Positions 25,417 through 34,032 of a DNA stretch of 60,954 nt are shown piece by piece (position 1 is the stretch's first letter; every line of letters begins with the position of its first letter). Source of the stretch: Acidilobaceae archaeon (GTDB lineage Archaea > Thermoproteota > Thermoprotei_A > Sulfolobales > Acidilobaceae); contig JALWTO010000029.1 of the NCBI GenBank assembly GCA_027082825.1, forward strand, positions 1 to 60,954, given 5' to 3'. The notes under the pieces were generated by a model, which searched no databases, was not told the DNA's origin, and saw nothing but the letters and a program-made list of their open reading frames with translations. The position numbers and the translations under genes are program-made.

Positions 25417-26790
25417 CTATGCCATGGAATGATTGTAAAAATTTCTAATTTTAACTTTTCTAAGTAGAGATCCTTTCTGAAGGAACCTAACTACTTCTTT
25501 CTTCATTCTAGCTAAGACTTCTTCGTCGGGTTTATCATGAGCAAAAGACTTTATTTCTGTGAACTCCCATTTATTTACATTAAAAATAGCCTTGTAGGTT
25601 TTATAATAAATGGCTACACGATAGTTATCATAAAGGCGCTGGATGTTTCTCCATTCATCAGGTTCAAGATAAGATCTTATAGTGGCGGTGTGAATACCAT
25701 AGGACTCAGCGAATGCCATCTTCTTATAGAGTGAAGGTAATTTCCTAGGCTCACCTCTTAGGATCAACTTCACAAGTCTCTTTAAGTCCACAAGACTTAG
25801 CCATTTCTCATCAATCTCGTTAACAGGGTCTACTGGCTCAAAGCTTTCTGGATATCTTATGAGAAGCGGTACTAGGAGTAGCTCGTCATAAAGAAACGTT
25901 CCATGGCCTATTTTTCCATATTCACCAAGCATCTGGCCGTGGTCACTTGTCACAATGAAGAGGGTCTTAGACAAAACATTCTTTGCCTCAAGATTCTCAA
26001 TTAGCTTCAAGATCTTCTCTGTCACATATCTGACCTGTCTTACATATCCTGTTTTCCACACTGATAACGTTTCATAGTCTAAAGAGTTACCTCTTAGACT
26101 ATCAATCGTCATCAAGGCGGCATTTTCACTAGGAGTATAAGGTTCATGTACCTCCATCAGGTTAGCAAAAACAAACTTTGGATTTCCATTATTATGACCG
26201 GTAAGTATTTCCTCAAGCTTTCTAAGTAGTACAGAAGCACCTTTATTATATGGATAGCGTTTAACCTTAAAGGAATAAATGCGTAGCATCTTATCAATAA
26301 GGAGTTTAATGGCAGTTGTTATATGACCTTTCTTAGTTATATGTAATAATAGTCTAAGGCGAGAGACTTCATAGCCCAATTTTCGTCTAGTAAATTTAAC
26401 TAGATCTACCTCCTTAGGACTGAGGAGATTGAACGGTAATGGAAAATGTTCTATTACTCTGTCAAACCCCTTAAGTCCATATCTCGGGTGAACAAGAGGG
26501 TTTGCGGTAAGCAAGTAAAGTTTTGAACATTCTTTTTTAAGCATTTTATTTAATAGGTTCTCTCCACGAAACATAACATATGGCATCTTTATGTCTGAGG
26601 TTTCATGTGCACCATGAGTTATAGGATATAGACCTGTAAATATTGAGGCATGAGTAGGGATAGTCCAGGGAGATGGGGCTATGACATTGGCATATGAGAC
26701 AAAGTTGTATTTCTTTAGTGTCGTTTCAAGATTATTGGCATAATCTTTTCTTAATGTATCAACAACTATGATTACAATGTTGAACCTCAA
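25417..26790 (-). CDS. sulfatase/alkaline-phosphatase superfamily enzyme with Thr nucleophile
   Basis: A metal-dependent hydrolase or phospho-group transferase. Metal ligands are visible at D11-T12 (VIIVVDTLRKD) and in TSDHGQMLGEYGKIGHG. Where sulfatases have the formylglycine motif C-x-P-S-R, this protein has T43-x-P45-T46-H47 (APSPWTIPTHASIFTG), so it cannot make formylglycine and Thr43 is the likely nucleophile, as in phosphonate monoesterase and phosphoethanolamine transferase relatives. There is no signal peptide or membrane segment, so it should act inside the cell. A TTG start at 26790 has GTGGTG ahead. In a glycan locus a role in adding or removing phospho or sulfo groups on sugars is plausible (inference). 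Confidence 0.8.
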   Translation of the reverse strand: MRFNIVIIVVDTLRKDYANNLETTLKKYNFVSYANVIAPSPWTIPTHASIFTGLYPITHGAHETSDIKMPYVMFRGENLLNKMLKKECSKLYLLTANPLVHPRYGLKGFDRVIEHFPLPFNLLSPKEVDLVKFTRRKLGYEVSRLRLLLHITKKGHITTAIKLLIDKMLRIYSFKVKRYPYNKGASVLLRKLEEILTGHNNGNPKFVFANLMEVHEPYTPSENAALMTIDSLRGNSLDYETLSVWKTGYVRQVRYVTEKILKLIENLEAKNVLSKTLFIVTSDHGQMLGEYGKIGHGTFLYDELLLVPLLIRYPESFEPVDPVNEIDEKWLSLVDLKRLVKLILRGEPRKLPSLYKKMAFAESYGIHTATIRSYLEPDEWRNIQRLYDNYRVAIYYKTYKAIFNVNKWEFTEIKSFAHDKPDEEVLARMKKEVVRFLQKGSLLRKVKIRNFYNHSMA

Positions 26791-27600
26791 GGTTTAGACA
26801 CCACTATATTATTAGCAGGATAAAGGGAGCATATAAAGTTGCTATTCTAATTAATCTCATTATCTTTTAGTCAGATATAACGAAGTTCGCTTTAGATTCT
26901 TATTATCTGTTACAAGGGATCTGGATATTTCGACGATGGTCTTTTATCTGTAGTCTTAGGCTTCTCTCCTGGCCTAGAAGGCTAGTGAAGAGATCATTAA
27001 CAAGGAATAGAGGCATCTTCTAGGTGTACTTATGCCCTCCGTGCAGTATATTCCTTGATGGCAATATGGCCTAAAGCTCTTGCTTAAAAGAGCTATAGAA
27101 ATTCTTAAGTGTCAAATAACGCCTGTGACAGTATCTTTTCGTTAAGGAGTTATAAGGCTTTAGAAGTTTTCTAATCTTTAATGTTAAATTTCTCATACCT
27201 CTTCGGTTGTAAAGACTTGTGATCATAAAAATATACTGTTGTTGCATTTATAAGACTATATTAAGATATTTCTTATTAAATTATGTTGTATGATAATGAT
27301 TTATTATGGATCAAGATTCGTATTTCAAAAGGCATCTAAATTACTAAAATATTGACAGAGAAACTTGGCTGTTTTATCTGACATGTCATATCTGCTGTTC
27401 TGTTTTTGCAAATATTGCATGTGCTCTTATCATCCTTTAGTTTTCTGTTTAATATTTAGAATATTTTATATTATGATATCTTATTTTTATAGAGAGATTT
27501 ATTATTTTACTCTAATTGAAATAATCTTGTTTTTATTAAAATCAGGAGAGATTAAGGACAACTATGAAAGAATATTAGGGCCACATAATTTTTGAGAGAC
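26791..27600. other. 810-bp gene-free stretch inside the glycan locus
   Basis: No gene I can support; it is AT-rich, especially from 27150 on. A 7-bp hairpin (AGCTCTT/AAGAGCT) lies at 27075-27094. It must hold the promoter of the sulfatase-family gene at its left end. Its length is unusual next to gaps of a few bases elsewhere in the window. Confidence 0.55.
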
Positions 27601-28974
27601 TTATTGGTTTATAGAATAATAGAGTTTAGGGGAATTTCCCAGAAGCCAGTAATCAAATCCTAGCTTTAAGGCTTTTTCAGGTTTGATCATGTTTCTTGCA
27701 TCAACTATTATCTTTGTTCTAACATCTTCAGATATTCTTTCCAGATCTAGTTCCTGAAATTCTTTATGATCAGTTACAATTACGATAGCATCTATATCTT
27801 TATAATCATTTTTCCACTTTAGGTTTAATTCTTCAACATCACTAGGATCATAATAAGGATCATATACAAACACATTGGCTTCCCAATTATCCTTTAGTTC
27901 CTTTGCTATGTCTAATGCTGGGCTAAGATAATGTCCCTTTGTGTTTCCTCTAAAGGCTAAGCCCAATACTAATATGTTAGAACCTTTAACGCTTCTGCCC
28001 CTATGATTTAGTGCTTTAACAACAAGCTCTACAACACGATGAGGCATGTTATTGTTTATTTCTCTGGCCAGCCTAATAAGTTCTAGTTTTGTTCTCTTAG
28101 CAGTATTTATTAAAAACCATGGGTATACTGGAATGCAGTGTCCTCCTACACCTGCTCCCGGTTTATGAATGTGACTGTAAGGTTGCGTGTTTGCTGCATT
28201 AATGATCTCATATACGTCTAGTTCCTGTTCTTCAGCCCAAAGAGCCAGTTGGTTGGCTAAAGCTATATTTACATCTCTATAAACACCCTCAAAAACCTTG
28301 ACCGCTTCGGCAGTCTTTATGTTACTAACAGCTATTACTCCCTTTTTGTTAATAGTTTCATAAAGCCCGACTACTGCCTCCAAAGTTTTTGGGCTATCTG
28401 CCCCCACGATTTTGGGATATTCACTTGTAATGTCCCTAATTATTCTTCCAACCATAGTCCTCTCAGGTGCATGTGCTAATCCATATTCTCCAAGTTTTAT
28501 CTCACTTTTATCAAATATGGAAGCTAGGCTCTCAGTTGTTCCAGGGGGTAACGTAGTTTCAGTAATTATAATGTCTCCTCTTTCAAGTCCTTCTGTAATT
28601 TTTTTAGCTACATCTAACAAAGGATCCATTTTTATATTTCCATCTTTATCTGCTACAACAGGTACAACTATTATCATAACATCAGATCTCTTGGCGGCCT
28701 CTATTCCATTAGTAGTAGCCTCTAACCTTTTTGTTCTGAATCCTTTTTCAATTAGTCCAGAAAGGCCTGGTTCATCTTCATATGGATTAATTCCCTTATT
28801 TATCTTATCAACAGTATCATCTTTTATATCAACACCTATAACATGAGCTCCATGATAGCTGAATATTGCTGCCAGAGGTAATCCTATTCTCCCAAGCCCA
28901 TACACTGCTATAGTTACCTTACCATTCTCTATGACTTCTTTAACCTTCTTTCTGCTTAAACCTAATATCTTCAA
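27601..28974 (-). CDS. UDP-N-acetylhexosamine 6-dehydrogenase (WbpA/WecC type)
   Basis: Oxidises C6 of a UDP-HexNAc to the uronic acid with two NAD+. The N-terminal Rossmann domain shows VYGLGRIGLPLAAIFSYHGA with the dinucleotide glycines near residues 26-31. HAPERTMVGRIIRDI is the family signature before the central domain. The catalytic cysteine lies in GAGVGGHCIPVYPWFL near residue 280, and the C-terminal domain begins near 320. The start is a TTG at 28974 with GGTGAG ahead. It is the last of four genes read together. Whether its substrate is UDP-GlcNAc or UDP-ManNAc cannot be decided from sequence; the neighbours favour the UDP-GlcNAc route. Confidence 0.87.
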   Translation of the reverse strand: MKILGLSRKKVKEVIENGKVTIAVYGLGRIGLPLAAIFSYHGAHVIGVDIKDDTVDKINKGINPYEDEPGLSGLIEKGFRTKRLEATTNGIEAAKRSDVMIIVVPVVADKDGNIKMDPLLDVAKKITEGLERGDIIITETTLPPGTTESLASIFDKSEIKLGEYGLAHAPERTMVGRIIRDITSEYPKIVGADSPKTLEAVVGLYETINKKGVIAVSNIKTAEAVKVFEGVYRDVNIALANQLALWAEEQELDVYEIINAANTQPYSHIHKPGAGVGGHCIPVYPWFLINTAKRTKLELIRLAREINNNMPHRVVELVVKALNHRGRSVKGSNILVLGLAFRGNTKGHYLSPALDIAKELKDNWEANVFVYDPYYDPSDVEELNLKWKNDYKDIDAIVIVTDHKEFQELDLERISEDVRTKIIVDARNMIKPEKALKLGFDYWLLGNSPKLYYSINQ

Positions 28975-28980
28975 TCATAC

Positions 28981-29940
28981 TCACCACATAATACGAACTA
29001 TGGTTTTTTTCCTGTAGCTTTCTACTGCCGCTATAGCAGCTTTCAGAACTCTTAATCCGTCATCTCCAGTAACTCTGGGTTTTTCTATTCCTAGGACACA
29101 ATTTATAAAATGAATGAGTTCTAACCTTAAGGGCTCCTCTTTTTGTATTCTAGTCTCTTTGATATACCTATCATTATAGATTATAAGATTTTGATTGATG
29201 TAATCTAGTTGCGCTATACCTTTCGTTCCAACTACATTGAGCGTTCTTGTTTTATATGGCGTAAGCCTATTTGTCTCAATAACTCCGTCTATCTCATCGT
29301 TGAAGTTCAACAGTATTATAGCATAATCCTCAGCTTTAGAGATCTGTTTTATATTCTTTGCTCTTGAGTAAACTTCCGTCGGAAATTTATTAATGAGATA
29401 TGACATAATATCTATATCATGAACGGCTAGATCTATTATTACACCAACATCTTTCACTCTCTGGCCAAATGGACCTACCCTCTTTGCACTCATGGTTATT
29501 ATATCTCCTAGCTCTCTATCCTCTACAATTTCTTTTAATGTGTTGACTGCAGGGTTAAACCTCTCTATATGACCTACTAATAGAATAAGATTATTTTTTC
29601 TGGCGATTTCCACAATATCTTTGGCTTTTTTCAGAGTATCTGCTATAGGTTTTTCTACTAGAATATGAACATTATTTTTAAGAAAGAAAAACGCGATATC
29701 TCTATGTAGGCTTGTTGGTACAGCTATGCTTACTGCGTCTATATTAAGCTTCAACAGATCTCTAGGATCAGTAAAAGCCTTTACCTTAAACCTTTCTGCA
29801 ACCTTCCTAACTCTTTCTTTATCTATATCAACAACCCCAACGAATTTAACTAAGCCTTGTCTTGAAAGTTCATAATATACCCGTGCATGATTATAACCCA
29901 TATTACCTACTCCTACAACTCCAACACGTATGGACTTCAA
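28981..29940 (-). CDS. Gfo/Idh/MocA oxidoreductase (WbpB-like 3-dehydrogenase)
   Basis: NAD-dependent oxidoreductase; in WbpB-type pathways it oxidises C3 of UDP-GlcNAc uronic acid. GVVGVGNMGYNHARVYYEL gives the Rossmann motif near residue 8. The catalytic lysine lies in HILVEKPIADTL near residue 97, and a histidine in VIIDLAVHDIDIMSY near 175. The 319-residue length is typical. Its TTG start overlaps the stop of the aminotransferase gene by 4 bp, so the two proteins are made together, matching their proposed consecutive steps. Confidence 0.86.
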   Translation of the reverse strand: MKSIRVGVVGVGNMGYNHARVYYELSRQGLVKFVGVVDIDKERVRKVAERFKVKAFTDPRDLLKLNIDAVSIAVPTSLHRDIAFFFLKNNVHILVEKPIADTLKKAKDIVEIARKNNLILLVGHIERFNPAVNTLKEIVEDRELGDIITMSAKRVGPFGQRVKDVGVIIDLAVHDIDIMSYLINKFPTEVYSRAKNIKQISKAEDYAIILLNFNDEIDGVIETNRLTPYKTRTLNVVGTKGIAQLDYINQNLIIYNDRYIKETRIQKEEPLRLELIHFINCVLGIEKPRVTGDDGLRVLKAAIAAVESYRKKTIVRIMW

Positions 29941-31055
29941 CTCAGGATCTCCCTCAAGGAGTTAATTATGTAGTTTATATCCTCAGAAGAAAGGGCTGGA
30001 TGAACTGGGAGACTAAGCACACTTTTTGTAGCTGTTTCTGCATTAGGACATTCAAACTTGTCAAGACCTAGCTTTGCATAGAGAGGTTGCTTGTGTATAG
30101 GTATTGGGTAGTGAATAGCAGTCATTATCCCCCTTTCATTAAGCCTTTTTGCAAGATCGTCTCGAGATATTGAAGCTTCTTCTGTAACTCTTATAACATA
30201 TTGATGGTAGACATGTTTGGCTCTTGGATCCTCATAGGGAGGAATTATACCTTTTATTTTCTTAATTCCCTCGGTTAGCTTTCTGGCATTACTATGCCGT
30301 ATTTCATTGAGTTTATCCAACTTTCTTAACTGAGCCCTTCCTATAGCAGCAGCTATATTTGTCATCCTATAATTATACCCTAGCTCTACATGATAGTACT
30401 TTCTTTCTTGGCCATGGTTTCTTATTAGCTTGGCTTTCCTCGCTATATTATTATCATCTGTAACAACCATTCCTCCCTCTCCCGTAGTCATATTTTTTGT
30501 TGGATAGAAGCTGAAGATGGCTACATTTCCAAAGCTACCTACTTTTTTACCTAAAAATTCTGAGCCATGAGCTTGTGCTGCATCTTCTATAAGGAAAAGT
30601 CTATGATCTTCAGCTATTTCCTTGAATGCTTTCATATCTGCTGGTTGTCCAAAAAGATGCACAACAATTATTGCTTTGGTTCTCGGGGTTATCTTTTCAA
30701 TAACTTTGTCTGGATCTAAATTAAAAGTCTTTAAATCTATGTCTGCAAAGACAGGTCTAGCCTTTTGATAAAGTATTGCATTGGCAGTAGCGATGAAGCT
30801 GAAAGGAGTTGTTATTATTTCATCTCCCTCCTTTATGCCTAATGCCTTCAACGCTGTATCAAGGGCAACCGTTCCGTTAGCTACTGCGGCAGCATGCTTT
30901 ACACCAATATATTCAGCGAACTCCTTTTCGAATAATTCTACTTCTTCTCCATGGGCTAACATTCCAGATTTTAGAACTCTTATTACTGCATCTATTTCAT
31001 CATCTTCTATGGAAGGCCTGGCTATAGGTATATATCTTCCATTATTTCTGCTCAA
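29937..31055 (-). CDS. DegT/DnrJ/EryC1 sugar aminotransferase (WbpE-like)
   Basis: PLP enzyme that aminates a keto-sugar nucleotide, here probably at C3. IPIARPSIEDDEIDAVIRVL opens the protein. The family signature EEDAAQAHGSEF-type segment (LIEDAAQAHGSEFLGKKVG) holds the aspartate that binds the PLP ring nitrogen, and the Schiff-base lysine lies in FSFYPTKNMTTGEGG near residue 185. The 372-residue length is usual. The TTG start at 31055 has GAGGTG ahead. It overlaps the oxidoreductase gene by 4 bp and lies 3 bp after the acetyltransferase gene. Confidence 0.9.
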   Translation of the reverse strand: MSRNNGRYIPIARPSIEDDEIDAVIRVLKSGMLAHGEEVELFEKEFAEYIGVKHAAAVANGTVALDTALKALGIKEGDEIITTPFSFIATANAILYQKARPVFADIDLKTFNLDPDKVIEKITPRTKAIIVVHLFGQPADMKAFKEIAEDHRLFLIEDAAQAHGSEFLGKKVGSFGNVAIFSFYPTKNMTTGEGGMVVTDDNNIARKAKLIRNHGQERKYYHVELGYNYRMTNIAAAIGRAQLRKLDKLNEIRHSNARKLTEGIKKIKGIIPPYEDPRAKHVYHQYVIRVTEEASISRDDLAKRLNERGIMTAIHYPIPIHKQPLYAKLGLDKFECPNAETATKSVLSLPVHPALSSEDINYIINSLREILS

Positions 31056-31058
31056 AGC

Positions 31059-31691
31059 CTAGCACCTCTTCCTAGACTCTAACAGGTATCTTTCATAATG
31101 TTTTCTGGGAATAAAGACTTCTCTACCGCAGTGTTTACATTTAAATACAATTCCATCCTCAGTTTCCTTTACAATTTTCTTAAGAGGCCTTCCGCAATAA
31201 CATACAAAGCCTACAAGCCTAGCGGGATTTCCTACAACCAGGCTATGAGGAGGAACGTCCTTTGTCACAACCGCACCTGCACCAACCATGGCATATTCTC
31301 CGATGGTTACACCACAAACAATGGTGGCATTGGCTCCTATGCTTGCACCTCTTTTAACAATGGTAGGAATTACCTTCCAATCTTTATTGTAGCTCCTAGG
31401 ATATAGGTCGTTAGTAAAAGTAGCGTGAGGTCCTAGGAAAACATCGTCTTCTATTTTTACGCCCCTATAAATACTTACAAAATTTTGGATTTTAACATTG
31501 TTTCCTATTTCAACATCGACATCAATATAAACACCTTTACCTATATTACAATTTTCTCCTATGCGAGCCCCGCTACGAACATGAACAAAATGCCATATTC
31601 GTGTACCTTTACCTATAACAGCACCATCTTCAACGATTGCTGTAGGATGGATGAAATATTCTTTTCCTTTGTGGATTCTTGGCAAAGCCAA
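31059..31691 (-). CDS. left-handed beta-helix N-acetyltransferase (WbpD-like) with zinc ribbon
   Basis: Acetyl-CoA-dependent transferase expected to acetylate the 3-amino group of the sugar nucleotide. Hexapeptide repeats fill residues 15-160 (for example [21 protein letters not shown] and the end [20 protein letters not shown]). The C-terminal 45 residues add a zinc ribbon: CYCG and CKHCG, with no assigned role. The start is a TTG at 31691; no ribosome-binding site stands out, and the gene is first in its transcript, so the mRNA may have almost no leader. Its order with the aminotransferase, oxidoreductase and dehydrogenase genes matches the diacetamido uronic acid route. Confidence 0.86.
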   Translation of the reverse strand: MALPRIHKGKEYFIHPTAIVEDGAVIGKGTRIWHFVHVRSGARIGENCNIGKGVYIDVDVEIGNNVKIQNFVSIYRGVKIEDDVFLGPHATFTNDLYPRSYNKDWKVIPTIVKRGASIGANATIVCGVTIGEYAMVGAGAVVTKDVPPHSLVVGNPARLVGFVCYCGRPLKKIVKETEDGIVFKCKHCGREVFIPRKHYERYLLESRKRC

Positions 31692-31784
31692 AGGATATCG
31701 CCATATGATCTCTTGAGGAACAGAATTATTAAGCTAACTATTAAATACATCTTTTTTTACGTTTAGCAACGGAATATAAGTCTG

Positions 31785-31796
31785 TTATTTAAATAA
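31785..31796. promoter_or_regulatory. perfect 12-bp AT palindrome in the divergent promoter region
   Basis: TTATTTAAATAA lies between the divergent acetyltransferase and Alg14-Alg13-like genes, about 42 bp before the ATG at 31838. It could be the box A of the plus-strand gene or both genes, or a regulator site. AT content makes chance occurrence fairly likely. Confidence 0.35.
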
Positions 31797-31837
31797 TATC
31801 CTTTGAAACTAATTTAAATGGTTTTGGTGGTACTATT

Positions 31838-32821
31838 ATGAAAAATGGCAGAACTATTGTTATTACGGCAGCTGGAGGAGGTCATACAGGTAGAGCATTA
31901 GCCTTAGGAACTATTCTTAAGAGAAAAGAGCCTAGCATAGAAATATACTTTGTTATATCTCGTAATGATATATGGAGTAGATCTAAGATAAAAGGACTTG
32001 GAAAGATGATCGAAATTAGTAAGGTGAGAACTGTTAATGAAAATGTTCTTAGAGCCATAGCTAAATTTCCGCGAAGTTTCATTGAAGCAGTAAATTATAT
32101 GCCTAAAGATATTTGTATTTTTGTAAGTATGGGAGCCTCAATAAGTGTTCCAGCAGCTTTTGCGGCTAAGTTATTGGGTGCAAAGATATATAACGTCGAA
32201 ACACTTGTAAGATTTACTAAACCAAGCCTTACTGCTAAGGTTCTTAGTCCTATTAGTAATGAGATAGTTCTGCATTGGGGTGAACAGATAAATATTCATC
32301 CCAAGGGAATAGTTTATGGCCCAATATACTCAGAACCTCGTTATGAACCTAGAGATGATGGCTATATTTTTGTTACCGTAGGAACCCATGGTTATCCAGA
32401 ACTTCTTTTAGCAATATCAAAATTGAATTCAGATAATGTTGTTGTGCAGACTGGTCCTTTTCAGACAAGCTATTTAAAAGCAAAACATAAAAATTGGATA
32501 GTTTTCGATTTCGATCCCAATTTTGATAGATGGCTTGCTAGAGCACATATAGTTATTAGTCATTTTGGTGACACGGCCGTCGAAGCTGCACTAACTTATA
32601 GAAAACCAGTAATTATTGTGTATAATCCTGCTTGGAAAACAGCTGCTGGTCTCCAAGATGCTGTTTTTCTGGCAAAAAATCTCAATGCTATATTGTTTAA
32701 AAAACCTCCTGAAAAAGAAAAACTAGAAAGAGCTCTTCGAGAGGCCGAAAATTTACAGCCACCTTATTATCTTAATGGAGCTAAAAAGCTTGCAGACAAT
32801 ATACTTAGTTATTGTTACTAG
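31838..32821 (+). CDS. Alg14-Alg13-type fused N-acetylglucosaminyltransferase (Agl24-like)
   Basis: Probably transfers GlcNAc onto a polyprenol-linked GlcNAc on the cytoplasmic face of the membrane, the second step of N-glycan assembly. Residues 1-165 resemble Alg14, with the conserved GGGH at 13-16 (TAAGGGHTGRAL). Residues 175-327 resemble Alg13, with YIFVTVGTHGYPELL and HIVISHFGDTAVEAALTYRKP. In eukaryotes these are two proteins; archaeal Agl24 of Sulfolobus is a known relative. The 327-residue length fits a fusion of both. GGTGG precedes the ATG. It is divergent from the sugar-nucleotide operon. Donor and acceptor are inferred. Confidence 0.8.
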   Translation: MKNGRTIVITAAGGGHTGRALALGTILKRKEPSIEIYFVISRNDIWSRSKIKGLGKMIEISKVRTVNENVLRAIAKFPRSFIEAVNYMPKDICIFVSMGASISVPAAFAAKLLGAKIYNVETLVRFTKPSLTAKVLSPISNEIVLHWGEQINIHPKGIVYGPIYSEPRYEPRDDGYIFVTVGTHGYPELLLAISKLNSDNVVVQTGPFQTSYLKAKHKNWIVFDFDPNFDRWLARAHIVISHFGDTAVEAALTYRKPVIIVYNPAWKTAAGLQDAVFLAKNLNAILFKKPPEKEKLERALREAENLQPPYYLNGAKKLADNILSYCY

Positions 32822-32949
32822 ATTCTAATAAGAAATATAATTCATGAAAGGTTAACGATAATTTCCTTTAAATCAACTAATAAAGCTAAGTAAATATATT
32901 AGACTCAAGTAAAACCCTATAACGATAGAGATAAATTAGTGCAGTTGAG

Positions 32950-34008
32950 ATGACAACCATCAGGGAGTATTTATTGAAAAAAAGTGTGACGATAGCTGTA
33001 TTTTCATATGAACTCTGGAGGCATCCTCGTGCTATAAAAATAGCAAAAACCCTTACAAAGCAAGGCTTCAAAATAAAACTTTGGGGTTCAAGAAAACCAA
33101 TCAAAAAAGGCCCAAGACTTATAAGAGGCTTTCTAAATTATATATTTGCTATGTTTGAGGTTATGGCTATTAAAGCAAATATATTATGGATCGAGAATGT
33201 ACCAGATATTATTTTTTTGTTTCTTTTTCTTTTAAAAGGAGATAAAAAAATAATATATGACAGAAGAAGTCCTTGGGCAAAAGAGGTAAAGGCGGAGTTT
33301 AAGAGTAATATATTATATAAGATCTCAGAGGTGGTTGAAAGATATATAATTAAAAAAGCCAGTAAGATTGTCGTTGCTTCCTCTCCTATGCGTCTAGAAT
33401 ATCCTTCTTTGAAAGATGCTGTAGTAATACCTAACTTTCCAGAAAAAACCTTTACAAAGAATGATAATAAGGAAAATATAGAATCTATAGAGGGAAAGAA
33501 GATCTTTCTGTATGTAGGTAAGATAAGTATTGTGGAGGGGGCAGCAATACTTATTGATGTTGCAAAGAAATTATGCAATAGGTATAATAATGTCGCCGAA
33601 CTTTGGATTGTAGGTGATGGACCAGTAGGAACCTTTGTGAATAGTATCGCAAAAAAATGCAGAAATATAAAATTTTTTGGGTGGGTAAAGAGAGAATATG
33701 TACCAAGATATATAAAATTGGCGGATTACGGATTAGTTCCTAGAAATAAAAATATGTTGAGTGTCTTTTTTAATCATGAGGGAATACATAAGATAGGAGA
33801 ATATATATCTTATAAAAAACCTGTTATGGCTTGTGGTGTGGCACCTTCGCCATACTATCTTAATGTAAATCCTTCAGATTGTTCAAAAGTCATAGAAGAG
33901 CTTATAAAAGGTAATGTTAAAGTAAAAGAACCGCCAAATATCCCTTCGTGGGAAGAATATTCTGAGAAAAAAGTAGCAGAGATAATTAATGAGATTTTTA
34001 AAATGTAG
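32950..34008 (+). CDS. glycosyltransferase family 4
   Basis: GT-B glycosyltransferase, 352 residues. The N-terminal domain starts with VTIAVFSYELWRHPRAIKIA and has a membrane-touching hydrophobic helix near residues 85-105 (IIFLFLFLLKG). The C-terminal domain shows IFLYVGKISIVEGAAILID, LWIVGDGPVG and FFGWVKREYVPRYIKLADYG, typical of GT4. The donor-site region is HKIGEYISYKKPVMACG. Codon use is more A-rich than in the housekeeping genes, as in its neighbour. The start at 32950 is one option; no strong ribosome-binding sequence is visible. It converges on the epimerase gene. Confidence 0.82.
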   Translation: MTTIREYLLKKSVTIAVFSYELWRHPRAIKIAKTLTKQGFKIKLWGSRKPIKKGPRLIRGFLNYIFAMFEVMAIKANILWIENVPDIIFLFLFLLKGDKKIIYDRRSPWAKEVKAEFKSNILYKISEVVERYIIKKASKIVVASSPMRLEYPSLKDAVVIPNFPEKTFTKNDNKENIESIEGKKIFLYVGKISIVEGAAILIDVAKKLCNRYNNVAELWIVGDGPVGTFVNSIAKKCRNIKFFGWVKREYVPRYIKLADYGLVPRNKNMLSVFFNHEGIHKIGEYISYKKPVMACGVAPSPYYLNVNPSDCSKVIEELIKGNVKVKEPPNIPSWEEYSEKKVAEIINEIFKM

Positions 34009-34032
34009 TAATATTATTTATATGTTTAGTTT

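Noticed and set aside
27365-27595. 76-codon plus-strand reading frame in the AT-rich gap
   Set aside because: Composition is what AT-rich DNA gives by chance (Tyr, Phe, Ile, Leu runs), there is no ribosome-binding site, and no family is recognisable.
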